Notes under the pieces: model-generated | What the model saw: the letters and a program-made list of their open reading frames with translations, nothing else | What the model was told of the DNA's origin: nothing | The model's database searches: none | In this document: positions 1 through 7,512 of the stretch, one piece after another | Position numbering within the stretch: the stretch's first letter is position 1 | Layout of the letters: each line of letters opens with the position of its first letter | Made by a program: the position numbers and the translations under genes | Origin: Flavobacteriales bacterium UBA1531 | Lineage (GTDB): Bacteria > Bacteroidota > Bacteroidia > Flavobacteriales_D > Sanyastnellaceae | Length of the DNA stretch: 28,920 bases | NCBI GenBank assembly: GCA_002323795.1 | Contig: DCPZ01000021.1 | Coordinates: 1 to 28,920 of the forward strand | Direction of reading: 5' to 3'

Positions 1-1
1 T

Positions 2-889
2 GTGGCAAATCTAAACGTTGGCTTTGACTCATTAGGATGCGCCTTGACAAATCCAGGGGAAAAAATGGTTGTGCGCATGACCGATGATGTTGGCGTCGTC
101 CGCATCAAATCCATCCATGGCGCTGAGCTGGATGTCCATTCAGACAGGAACATTGCATCAGTTGCGGCGAAAAGCCTGTTGCAGGCATTGGGCAACCCTT
201 GCGGATTGGAGTTGGAGCTTTTCAAAGACATCAAGCCTGGCAGTGGGATCGGATCAAGTGCAGCGAGTGCAGCTGGCGCCGTCGTGGCTGTCAACGCACT
301 GCTCAATGCTGACCTGCGTCAAGATGAGCTGTTGACATTTGCACTAGATGGCGAGCAAATAGCCAGTGGTGCCAGGCATGCCGATAATGTGGCTCCAGCC
401 TTGCTAGGGGGCTTGGTGCTCTGTCCTCCCGAGGGAAAGCCTATCGCTCTTCCGGTTCCTAACAATTGGCACATAGTTGTTTTGCACCCGCAAATTGAGG
501 TAAAAACCGCAGATTCGAGAGGCGTACTTCCTTTGTCCGTTTCTCTGGAGGCTGCAGCGAAACAAGCGAGTTGGATGGGAATGTTTGTTGCGGCATGTTA
601 CCGTGATGACCCTGAACAGGCCGCCTTGGCTCTTGAAGATTTGTTGATCGCTCCTCATCGCAAAAAACTCATTCCGTATTTTCAACACATCGAAAAGATC
701 GCCATTGAGTCGGGAGCAAGGGCTGGTGGTATATCTGGCAGCGGACCATCCACGTTTTGGCTAGCCACGAGTGAGGTGGATGCTCTCGCCGTTGTGCGCG
801 CCTTGAAAGCATTCATGATTCAGAATGATGCCCCATTTCAATTGCACCGAGCCCAAATCGCGCAGCGAGGCGCACACATTATCGCATGA
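2..889 (+). CDS. thrB: Homoserine kinase (5'-truncated by window edge)
   Basis: Phosphorylates homoserine to O-phosphohomoserine, the substrate of the threonine synthase encoded next. GHMP-kinase family, cytosolic. The visible protein opens with VANLNVGFDSLG, which in this family normally lies about ten residues inside the N-terminus, so the GTG at position 2 is almost certainly an internal valine and the true start is upstream of the window. The GHMP ATP-binding glycine/serine loop PGSGIGSSAASA is at visible residues 79-90, and the C-terminal GHMP motif GGISGSGPSTF is present. About 295 residues are visible, against a usual length near 305. The stop overlaps the thrC start as ATGA, which implies translational coupling. 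In this phylum a bifunctional aspartokinase/homoserine dehydrogenase gene (thrA) usually precedes it, but that lies outside the window. Confidence 0.95.
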   Translation: MANLNVGFDSLGCALTNPGEKMVVRMTDDVGVVRIKSIHGAELDVHSDRNIASVAAKSLLQALGNPCGLELELFKDIKPGSGIGSSAASAAGAVVAVNALLNADLRQDELLTFALDGEQIASGARHADNVAPALLGGLVLCPPEGKPIALPVPNNWHIVVLHPQIEVKTADSRGVLPLSVSLEAAAKQASWMGMFVAACYRDDPEQAALALEDLLIAPHRKKLIPYFQHIEKIAIESGARAGGISGSGPSTFWLATSEVDALAVVRALKAFMIQNDAPFQLHRAQIAQRGAHIIA

Positions 890-2166
890 AATATCGCAGT
901 TTAAATGACCCAACTACCTGGCGTTCGTTTGGCCAAGCTTTGCTAGAAGGGTTGGCACCCAACCGTGGCCTATATGTGCCTGAAAGAATTCCGATTCTCC
1001 GGCAGGGATTCATGGAGAATACTTCGCTTCAGGAAATAGGTTTCACCATGATGCTTCCTTTGGTGGGAAATGACTTGTCAAAAGCACAAGTGCAAAGCAT
1101 CGTTGAGGATGCGTTGGATTTCGAAATTCCATTGATTGATGTCAACCCTGGACTCAGTCTGCTCGAACTTTTTCATGGTCCGACGGCCGCATTCAAGGAT
1201 GTCGGTGCACGTATGATGTCTCGTTTTTTGCAGCACATTTCCAATGATCAGTTGACGGTTCTTGTCGCTACTTCTGGTGACACAGGCTCTGCGGTTGCAC
1301 AGGGCTTCTTGGACGTTGAGGGCATCGATGTGGTCATCCTTTATCCAAGCGGACGAATCAGTCGCATCCAAGAGCAGCAGTTGACGACTGTAGGGAGGAA
1401 TGTCACAGCACTTGAAGTTGCGGGATCGTTTGACGATTGTCAGGCCATGGTAAAAAGTGCTTTTCAGAATCAAGAATTGCAGCGCTCTCGACCGCTGACA
1501 AGCGCAAACTCAATCAACATTGGCCGGTGGCTGCCTCAAAGCATTTATTACGCATGGGCAGCATCTCAGACCGATCGCCCCCCTAGGTTTGTCATTCCAT
1601 CAGGTAATTTCGGCAATGCCGCGGCAGGTAAATTGGCTCAAAAAATGGGAGTCTCCGAAGCTTCATTTGTGGCCGCTGTGAATGTAAACAGGACCATGCA
1701 GGATTACATGCGTTCTGGAAATTACGATGCCAAAGCATCAATCCAAACCATTTCCAACGCGATGGATGTTGGAGATCCTAGCAACAGGCCAAGGCTGGAG
1801 TGGTTGTACAATGGAAGTTTGAAAGAAATGCAGCGACATTTTTCGGTCCTGTCTGTGGATGAGGACTCAACCAAGAGGTCTATGCAGGAGATGAGTGAGC
1901 AATTTGATATGCTGGTTTGTCCTCACACAGCGGTTGGTATTCATGCCGCTCAAAAGCTGGATGTGGTCGCTGATGATGATCACTCTACCATTGTGTTGGC
2001 GACTGCTCATGCAGCCAAATTTGGTGAAGTGGTCCATGAAGCAACCGGCAAGAAGCCACTCGTCCCGGAGTCGCTGCGAAGCTGCCTGGACAAAACAAAA
2101 GAGTCTGTTGGTTTGCCAGCAACCTGGGAGGCGCTCAAAGCTTACTTGTTGGAGACCAGGGTGTAG
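886..2166 (+). CDS. thrC: Threonine synthase
   Basis: PLP-dependent conversion of O-phosphohomoserine to threonine, the last step of the pathway begun by thrB. The protein is 426 aa, normal for the longer threonine synthase class. The PLP-lysine motif FHGPTAAFKDVGARMM places the Schiff-base lysine at residue 104. The phosphate-binding loop ATSGDTGSA is at about 128-136. The N-terminal YRSLNDP start is the usual one. The ATG shares bases with the thrB stop (ATGA, 886-889), so the two genes are translated as a coupled pair. The 3' end runs 32 bp into the opposing ATP-grasp-like gene, which leaves no intergenic space for a terminator. Confidence 0.97.
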   Translation: MKYRSLNDPTTWRSFGQALLEGLAPNRGLYVPERIPILRQGFMENTSLQEIGFTMMLPLVGNDLSKAQVQSIVEDALDFEIPLIDVNPGLSLLELFHGPTAAFKDVGARMMSRFLQHISNDQLTVLVATSGDTGSAVAQGFLDVEGIDVVILYPSGRISRIQEQQLTTVGRNVTALEVAGSFDDCQAMVKSAFQNQELQRSRPLTSANSINIGRWLPQSIYYAWAASQTDRPPRFVIPSGNFGNAAAGKLAQKMGVSEASFVAAVNVNRTMQDYMRSGNYDAKASIQTISNAMDVGDPSNRPRLEWLYNGSLKEMQRHFSVLSVDEDSTKRSMQEMSEQFDMLVCPHTAVGIHAAQKLDVVADDDHSTIVLATAHAAKFGEVVHEATGKKPLVPESLRSCLDKTKESVGLPATWEALKAYLLETRV

Positions 2167-3043
2167 CGGCTTCAGCAAAGGCGTTTGCCATGGTTTGTAT
2201 GGCAATGACCTGCTGCTCTGCCGATAACTCAGCGGGAGGTCCCCACGGAGTAGGGTTTACATCAATAACGAATAGTTTCCCAGACTTTGCATCACGCAAT
2301 GCATCCAATTCAGCATAGTCCACATGGAGCAGGCGCATCATTTGTTGGATCAATCGAATTTCCTGATTACTCAACGCTTGAGTAACCTCAGCAATGCAGG
2401 CGGATTCACACATGTTGGTGAATCGTGTTGATTTGGCTTTGTACTTTCGATATGCCAGTGGGATACTTCCGCGGATGTATACCAAGCGATAATCAAAATA
2501 TCTTCCTGATTCATCTACATTTTGAATGTCGATTTGGTAAACTGAATCAGCACGATGCTCCTTAGCAGTAATCGGACCTTGAATGATCCGGCCATCATGC
2601 TGAGCATTGCGCTCGCTTTTAACCACCATGGAGCCCACAAAATTGAACGCATCTACGCCCATGCCATAACCGAAACACTCTTGATGGGCTCGCTCAAGGA
2701 TGGATTTTCGAATGTCTGTGCACTGTTTGTTCCAGGTGATACAATTGGATTCTGACATCCAATTGGGCAGTGTGATTTCTTTTTCCGTCTCATCTTCAAA
2801 TCGCATCAAGAGGTGCGGAGTTGACCTTCGCACATTGGTGAGCTCCCAGTTTAAGGCTCGACAAATTTTATGCACGGCACTGCGTCTGGAGGGTAGATCA
2901 GGATAGGTGACGAATGCTGGAGGACGCTTCTTGTGAACCCAAGTGTCATTGAGAAGGATGACACGGTGCCTCAGGTTTTTAAAGAATCGTTCCAGAAGAG
3001 GAGTGTCCTTTGCTGGATTGATTCCGAAGCGATTGCTCTTCAT
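2135..3043 (-). CDS. Uncharacterised ATP-grasp-like protein
   Basis: I do not recognise a named family. The 302-aa protein has the look of an ATP-grasp ligase in its second half. A nucleotide-binding lobe candidate MVVKSERNAQHDGRIIQGP is followed by a strand pattern DYRLVYIRGSIPLAYRKYK, resembling the RimK/D-ala-D-ala ligase central sheet, and by the C-terminal acidic motif KLFVIDVNPTPWGPP, where the D-x-N resembles the metal-binding residues of ATP-grasp enzymes. The N-terminal half is basic and unassigned. The start is ATG at 3043 because it forms an ATGA overlap with the nth stop. A longer in-frame start at 3124 would lie deep inside nth. It is the third gene of an operon with DUF6702 and nth. 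Substrate unknown; a carboxylate-amine or similar ligase is the family-level expectation only. Confidence 0.7.
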   Translation of the reverse strand: MKSNRFGINPAKDTPLLERFFKNLRHRVILLNDTWVHKKRPPAFVTYPDLPSRRSAVHKICRALNWELTNVRRSTPHLLMRFEDETEKEITLPNWMSESNCITWNKQCTDIRKSILERAHQECFGYGMGVDAFNFVGSMVVKSERNAQHDGRIIQGPITAKEHRADSVYQIDIQNVDESGRYFDYRLVYIRGSIPLAYRKYKAKSTRFTNMCESACIAEVTQALSNQEIRLIQQMMRLLHVDYAELDALRDAKSGKLFVIDVNPTPWGPPAELSAEQQVIAIQTMANAFAEAATPWSPTSKL

Positions 3044-3705
3044 TTTTTTCGAGGTATGGCTGCCGACCATTTTCGTTGTTCTGATGGACGACCGCACAGC
3101 CTTAAGAGGTGATCTGTTTCCCATTTAAGCCCTCGAGCAGGGCTAAATTCACGAGCGTAAAAAATGATCTGAAGGTGCAAGTCGTTCCACTTTTCTTTGG
3201 GAAAAAGGCGCTTTGCATCGCGTTCAGTTTGTTCGACACTTTTCCCATTTGTCAGCCCCCAGCGGAACATCAGACGATGGATGTGGGTGTCCACTGGAAA
3301 GGCAGGTACGTTGAAAGCTTGGGCCATGACCACCGATGCAGTTTTGTGCCCGACGCCAGGCAATGCTTCTAACGCTTCAAAGCTATTCGGAACGGTGCCC
3401 TGATGTTGCTCCATTAGAATCTCAGAAAGCCGATGGATGTTTTTGGATTTGGCAGGTGACAATCCACACGGACGTATGATGGCTTGAATCGACTCAACAG
3501 TAACTTTCGTCATTTTCTCAGGAGTGTTGGCCAGTTCAAACAGCGATGGAGTCACTGTATTTACACGTGCATCGGTGCATTGAGCGGATAGGAGCACAGC
3601 AATGAGCAGCGTGTACGGGTCGGTGTGATCGAGAGGAATTGGAGGCTTCGGGTAGAGTTTTTCCAGTTCTTCTTGAATGAAGGCGACTTTTTCGTGCTTC
3701 TTCAT
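3040..3705 (-). CDS. nth: Endonuclease III-like DNA glycosylase/AP lyase lacking the Fe-S cysteines
   Basis: Base-excision repair enzyme of the HhH-GPD superfamily that removes oxidised pyrimidines and cleaves the abasic site. The 221-aa protein has the helix-hairpin-helix LPGVGHKTASVV (residues 115-126) with the catalytic lysine at 121, and the catalytic aspartate at 139 in PVDTHIHR. E. coli Nth ends in a [4Fe-4S] cluster bound by C-X6-C-X2-C-X5-C. Here the corresponding stretch (about 184-206, REFSPARG...LLRLCG) contains only one cysteine, so the cluster is absent. Both ends form ATGA overlaps, with the DUF6702 gene upstream and the ATP-grasp-like gene downstream. Assignment to Nth rather than MutY rests on the lysine at 121 and on the length. 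Confidence 0.93.
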   Translation of the reverse strand: MKKHEKVAFIQEELEKLYPKPPIPLDHTDPYTLLIAVLLSAQCTDARVNTVTPSLFELANTPEKMTKVTVESIQAIIRPCGLSPAKSKNIHRLSEILMEQHQGTVPNSFEALEALPGVGHKTASVVMAQAFNVPAFPVDTHIHRLMFRWGLTNGKSVEQTERDAKRLFPKEKWNDLHLQIIFYAREFSPARGLKWETDHLLRLCGRPSEQRKWSAAIPRKK

Positions 3706-4241
3706 GGAGTCATGGATGTGATTTGAAAAGCAGGAGATTCAGCACTGAGCCATTCGCGTTTGGACTCGCCTTCGACATTGAATGTGATTTCATTCACTTG
3801 ATCTTCGAAAAGCTCAAAAAAACCATTGGAAGTAATTTTAATGGGCAATGGTGATTCAAGTGTGTTGGTTTCGATGTAGATGTAGGTCAAATCGAAGTCA
3901 ACTTCTTTTCCCACGTAAATCCATTGAATTCCGATGCTGGGTGAGGGCCCCCATTCGCCTATCCAGTGATTGGCAAAATAATTTTCAATGGCGGAGTCCG
4001 ATCGCTTATGTTCTCTCCGGTCACCTAGACGCCAATTCTGTTCGGAGCCATCTGCTTCTGACAATCCTCGTTCAAGGTCATCGGTAAAAACGCGTAGAAT
4101 GCATTGCCATGTGTTGGTTTCAGGATTCCAATCCAACGCGAGGCGACTAAAATGAAAGTCGTGCTCGTCCGTTCTGTTGCCATAGGTCGAGTAGCTCAAA
4201 CATGTGAAGAAGATGGCGAATAAGATGCGGCTCATTTGCAT
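3702..4241 (-). CDS. DUF6702-type secreted protein
   Basis: Small exported protein of a family common in Bacteroidetes, with no established function. It has an N-terminal signal peptide (ILFAIFFTCLSYSTYG, about residues 5-20). The mature part then shows the family pattern: HDFHFSRLALDWN, an ILRVFTDDLERGL strand-turn, and a C-terminal FELFEDQVNEITFNVEG followed by a SKREWL turn. Length 179 aa is typical. Two ATGs are possible, at 4241 and 4235; a perfect TAnnTTTG box sits immediately upstream, so the shorter start is quite possible. It is first in an operon with nth and the ATP-grasp-like gene. The link to DNA repair may be only positional. Confidence 0.75.
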   Translation of the reverse strand: MQMSRILFAIFFTCLSYSTYGNRTDEHDFHFSRLALDWNPETNTWQCILRVFTDDLERGLSEADGSEQNWRLGDRREHKRSDSAIENYFANHWIGEWGPSPSIGIQWIYVGKEVDFDLTYIYIETNTLESPLPIKITSNGFFELFEDQVNEITFNVEGESKREWLSAESPAFQITSMTP

Positions 4242-4245
4242 GGAA

Positions 4246-4253
4246 CAAAATTA
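4246..4253 (-). promoter_or_regulatory. Bacteroidetes -7 box upstream of the DUF6702 operon
   Basis: TAATTTTG on the minus strand matches the Bacteroidetes sigma -7 consensus TAnnTTTG exactly. No convincing TTTG-type -33 element lies 19-20 bp upstream. The predicted transcript start falls at or just before the ATG at 4241, so the mRNA would have little or no leader. Confidence 0.4.
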
Positions 4254-4274
4254 GGGCGTGGTAACTTGCGGTAC

Positions 4275-5327
4275 ATGACAACGGATGAAAACTTATTGAA
4301 TCGCGTGAGTGGTCAGTGGACGACTGAAGCGCTTCGAACGATGCAAGAAATCCTTTCGGGGAGTTCGAAAGTTGCGATTACTGCGCACCGCTCACCTGAT
4401 GGAGATGCCGTGGGGTCAGTCCTAGGTTTGTATCACTTGCTCGCGAGAAAAGGCATCAAAGCTTCGGTTGTGCTGCCGGATCGCTTTCCCTCATTTCTCG
4501 ACTGGATCCCTGGAACGGAATCCATTTGCTTTCATAGCGAACAGTCTAAGGAGTCAGAAGAGATAATTTGTTCAGCTGACGCACTTTTTTGCTTGGATTT
4601 CAATGCTCCTGATCGAGCAGGCAGTTTAGCAGATCTCATTGTTTCGTCTTCTGCGAGGCGAGTGATGATCGATCATCATCGTGATCCGGATTCGTTTGCG
4701 GATCTTATGATTTCTGACCCGTCATGTGGTTCAACGTGCGAGCTGATTTGCGATTGGGCAATTGCTTCTGGAAATTGGTCGAACGTTTCATTGGATGCAG
4801 CAAAAGCACTGTACACAGGAATAGTTACGGATACAGGGTCTTTTCGTTTTCCATCCGTCTCTGCTCATACCCATTCCGTAATCGCTGCGCTGCTTGATCT
4901 CGGCTTGAAGCATTCAGAAGTTCATGAAGCCACGTTTGATGATCAATCGCTCAGCAGGGTGCAGCTTCATGGTTTCGCGCTGAGTGAGCGCCTGAAAATT
5001 CGGAAAGGTGCTGGCATCGGTGTTATTGCCTTGGACTTAGCGGACTTAGAGCGATTTGAATATGTTTCAGGCGACACGGAAGGGTTGGTGAATCGCATTC
5101 TCGGTATTCGAGGAATCCAAATGGCTATCTTCATGCGGGAGTCTGAAAAGGGTAAAATTAAAATGAGTTTGCGTTCCAAAGGTTATGTAGACGTCCAGGC
5201 TCTTGCCACTGCTCACTTCGATGGAGGCGGGCATAAAAATGCAGCGGGTGGCATTTTGCGGTCCATGACCATGCCTGAGGCCCGACTGAAAGTTGATGAA
5301 GTTTTGGGGCAATGGTTCAACACTTAG
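4275..5327 (+). CDS. nrnA: DHH/DHHA1 phosphoesterase (NrnA-like oligoribonuclease/pAp phosphatase)
   Basis: Manganese-dependent cytosolic phosphoesterase; family members degrade nano-RNA and dephosphorylate pAp. The 350-aa protein carries the DHH-domain motifs AHRSPDGDAVGS (about residues 37-48), CLDFN (106-110), IDHH (132-135) and TDTGSFRF (185-192). The C-terminal DHHA1 substrate-binding motif DGGGHKNAAGG is at about 316-326. I start at the ATG at 4275 (MTTDENLL); an upstream in-frame ATG at 4236 would overlap the divergent DUF6702 start and adds 13 residues with no family similarity. The 3' end overlaps the next gene by 16 bp. The assignment to NrnA rather than another DHH enzyme is from overall layout and length. 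Confidence 0.9.
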   Translation: MTTDENLLNRVSGQWTTEALRTMQEILSGSSKVAITAHRSPDGDAVGSVLGLYHLLARKGIKASVVLPDRFPSFLDWIPGTESICFHSEQSKESEEIICSADALFCLDFNAPDRAGSLADLIVSSSARRVMIDHHRDPDSFADLMISDPSCGSTCELICDWAIASGNWSNVSLDAAKALYTGIVTDTGSFRFPSVSAHTHSVIAALLDLGLKHSEVHEATFDDQSLSRVQLHGFALSERLKIRKGAGIGVIALDLADLERFEYVSGDTEGLVNRILGIRGIQMAIFMRESEKGKIKMSLRSKGYVDVQALATAHFDGGGHKNAAGGILRSMTMPEARLKVDEVLGQWFNT

Positions 5328-6343
5328 CCTGGTCCGTATGGATGGGACTAGCGTTCATTTGCGCTAGTTTTTTTGCATGCGACACGCCGCATCAACCTGC
5401 CACAACATTGCCCGTTTCCGCGAATGATTTGATTGAATTGAACCAACGCAAAACCAAATTGGAAGCAGTTTTGATTGATTCGGTATCTCAGGCTTGGAAC
5501 GGAAAGCCTAGTTTCGTGCGAAATTCTTCTGGAATACGATTGCTTCGTGGTGTTGAACCTTCGACAGAGCGGTTTTTTGAGAAAGGCGATACCATTTCAT
5601 GGGTTGGTCGCGCGATGCTCTTGGATTCTACAGTTTTGTTTGATTGGGGAATGGATCAGCCATTCTCAATGATTTTTGAAGCATCAAATTGGCCAATAGG
5701 CTTTCATGAAGTTGCCTCTGAGTTGGCCAAAACCAATTCGCTAAGTGCGCTCATCCCGTCTCACTTAGGGTGGGGATTATCGGGATGGCCTCCTCTCGTT
5801 CCTCAAGATGCAGTCTTGTGGTTGGATGTTGATTTTTTCAAATGGAATCCGCTGGTCAAACCGAAACCAGTCGGAGTTCCTGGGGATAGCTGGGACGAAT
5901 TTTTAGGTACCATTGAATCTGGTCATTGGCCGCAGAACAATGGCTGGATTCATCATAAGGAACTGATGCCTGGTCCCTGTATTTTCTGGAGTGATTCTAC
6001 TGCCACAGCGGAGCGAGGTTTCATCAACGGTGAAAACATCAAAATCACCATGCGAACCTTCAAGTCTGCCATTGATAAAGCTGGTATTGTGGACTTTGGA
6101 TGGAACGAATGGTCATTTCAAGTGGGCGACGATCAGCAATTACTGCCCATTTTGGAGGAAATGATGAGACAATATCCGCAACGGACGCGCTGGGAATGTC
6201 ATTGTCCTGTTGTCGATGCATTTGGATCAATGGGGGTGCCAAGTATCGGGCTTGCGTCGGATGATGTGGTGGGTTTCCAGTGGGAGTGGAGCATCGTTGA
6301 TGCTGCGCCTGACGTAGAGGCAGCTCAATCAGTTGCCGAGTAA
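5312..6343 (+). CDS. Lipoprotein with two degenerate FKBP-like domains
   Basis: The 343-aa protein starts with a signal sequence and a lipobox ending in SFFAC, with the acylated cysteine at residue 23, so it is a predicted periplasm-facing lipoprotein. Residues about 92-175 follow the FKBP peptidyl-prolyl isomerase plan: GDTISWVGRAML, then LFDWGMDQPFSM, then ALIPSHLGWG, then VPQDAVLWLDVDF. Residues about 240-328 repeat the same plan in weaker form: GENIKITMRTF, VDFGWNEWSFQVG, CPVVDAFGSMG, DDVVGFQWEW. It therefore appears to be a tandem duplication in which the active-site residues have drifted. Lipoprotein FKBPs with roles in gliding or secretion (GldI type) occur in this phylum, but this protein is not clearly GldI. 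It overlaps the phosphoesterase gene by 16 bp and the opposing methyltransferase gene by 15 bp. Confidence 0.72.
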   Translation: MVQHLAWSVWMGLAFICASFFACDTPHQPATTLPVSANDLIELNQRKTKLEAVLIDSVSQAWNGKPSFVRNSSGIRLLRGVEPSTERFFEKGDTISWVGRAMLLDSTVLFDWGMDQPFSMIFEASNWPIGFHEVASELAKTNSLSALIPSHLGWGLSGWPPLVPQDAVLWLDVDFFKWNPLVKPKPVGVPGDSWDEFLGTIESGHWPQNNGWIHHKELMPGPCIFWSDSTATAERGFINGENIKITMRTFKSAIDKAGIVDFGWNEWSFQVGDDQQLLPILEEMMRQYPQRTRWECHCPVVDAFGSMGVPSIGLASDDVVGFQWEWSIVDAAPDVEAAQSVAE

Positions 6344-7033
6344 GAACAGGCAAGGTCTTTTGTTCAATTGCGGTTTGGGGTATTTCTTCCAGTCTTCAAT
6401 CGTCTTGGATTGGATCCATTCCCCTTCGAGCGTGATATCAACAGCAACGCACAATTGTTGGTCTGAATTCAGTCGTTTAAGGCATTCAGCAAATGTGGCA
6501 TCATTGCGATATGGCGGCTCCATGAATATTTGTGTTTCCTTCCTTTTTTGGAGACCCTCGTTCATTTCCTTCCAAAGTTTATCCCGGCGTTGGTTGTCTC
6601 TTGGGAGATAACCTTTGAAAGCGAAGTTCTGCCCATTCATTCCTGATGCCATAATGGCAAGGAGGATGGAGCTTGGACCGACATGAGGGATGACTCGCCA
6701 GCCAGCATTGTGTGCCATCCGAACGGCTGCGGCTCCAGGGTCCGCCACACCCGGTGCACCGGCATCAGAGAGCAATGCAATGTCCGCATCATCTTTGAAC
6801 CACTGCAGGAGATCAACGAGATCCTCGGGCCGTGTGTGTTCATTGAGAAGAAAACTAGGCTTGCTGTTGGGATTTTCGTCGGGAAAGGCATCCTTCAGTA
6901 AACGCCTCGCGCTCCGATCGCTTTCGACGATGAGTCGGCTGCAGACTTCCAGTGCATTGACCGCGCGCGCCGATATCACTTCGTGAGGCAATCGACAGCC
7001 AAGGGTGTTTGGAATCAGGTGAAGTGTTTTCAT
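6329..7033 (-). CDS. RsmI-like tetrapyrrole-methylase-fold SAM methyltransferase
   Basis: 234-aa member of the tetrapyrrole methylase superfamily. RsmI itself 2'-O-methylates C1402 of 16S rRNA. Family motifs seen: the N-terminal strand TLHLIPNTLG (about 3-12), the SAM-binding loop LSDAGAPGVADPG (about 88-100), VIPHVGPSSILLAIMASGM (about 114-132) and FKGYLPR (139-145). It is shorter than E. coli RsmI (286 aa) and matches the short Bacteroidetes form, whose substrate is less certain, so I give no gene symbol. The start is ATG at 7033: the family begins with this strand, and the longer frame to 7084 would run into the phosphatase gene. It is the third gene behind dnaA. The last 15 bp overlap the convergent lipoprotein gene. 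Confidence 0.88.
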   Translation of the reverse strand: MKTLHLIPNTLGCRLPHEVISARAVNALEVCSRLIVESDRSARRLLKDAFPDENPNSKPSFLLNEHTRPEDLVDLLQWFKDDADIALLSDAGAPGVADPGAAAVRMAHNAGWRVIPHVGPSSILLAIMASGMNGQNFAFKGYLPRDNQRRDKLWKEMNEGLQKRKETQIFMEPPYRNDATFAECLKRLNSDQQLCVAVDITLEGEWIQSKTIEDWKKYPKPQLNKRPCLFLLGN

Positions 7034-7071
7034 TGAATTGGTTTCTTGGGGTCGTGGGTCGTCGCCTCGCT

Positions 7072-7506
7072 TCAGATGGACCAACTTCGAATCCAGGCAG
7101 CGGCCGCCTTGTCGATCATTTCATAAACACGTTCAAATCCATCTCCGTCTCCATAATACGGGTCAGGCACATTTGTATTTTGGACAAACCTTGTAACGAC
7201 GGCTCGGCCTGCAGGCAACGAGAGGATGTCGTCTAGGTTTTGGGAATCCATTGCTAATATGCAGTCAAATGTTTGCAGATCTTGTTCAGTCAATGGCCGA
7301 GAACGCTGATTGTCGATGGAATGACCATGTCGATTCATGACTTCACATGACCGGACATCAGGAGCGTTGCCCCGATGCCAACCAGATGTTCCGGCAGAAT
7401 CTACAAATAGTGGCAAATTGTTGCTTTTGGCATGAATTCTGAGCATTTCTTCCCCTATCGGTGAGCGGCAAATGTTGCCGAGACAAACGACCAGAACACG
7501 CTTCAT
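7072..7506 (-). CDS. Low-molecular-weight protein tyrosine phosphatase
   Basis: 144-aa cytosolic phosphatase of the arsenate-reductase/LMW-PTP fold. The active-site loop VCLGNICRSP places the nucleophilic cysteine at residue 8 and the phosphate-binding arginine at 14. The general-acid aspartate is at 115 in VPDPYYGD, followed by the usual aromatic pair. Substrate unknown; bacterial relatives act on phosphotyrosine of polysaccharide kinases or on small phosphorylated metabolites. It starts 6 bp after the dnaA stop and precedes the RsmI-like gene, an order that is common in Flavobacteriia. Confidence 0.94.
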   Translation of the reverse strand: MKRVLVVCLGNICRSPIGEEMLRIHAKSNNLPLFVDSAGTSGWHRGNAPDVRSCEVMNRHGHSIDNQRSRPLTEQDLQTFDCILAMDSQNLDDILSLPAGRAVVTRFVQNTNVPDPYYGDGDGFERVYEMIDKAAAAWIRSWSI

Positions 7507-7512
7507 GCGGCT

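Noticed and set aside
1078..1473. A 131-codon frame antisense to thrC
   Set aside because: Shadow frame inside a conserved enzyme; no start context or protein features.
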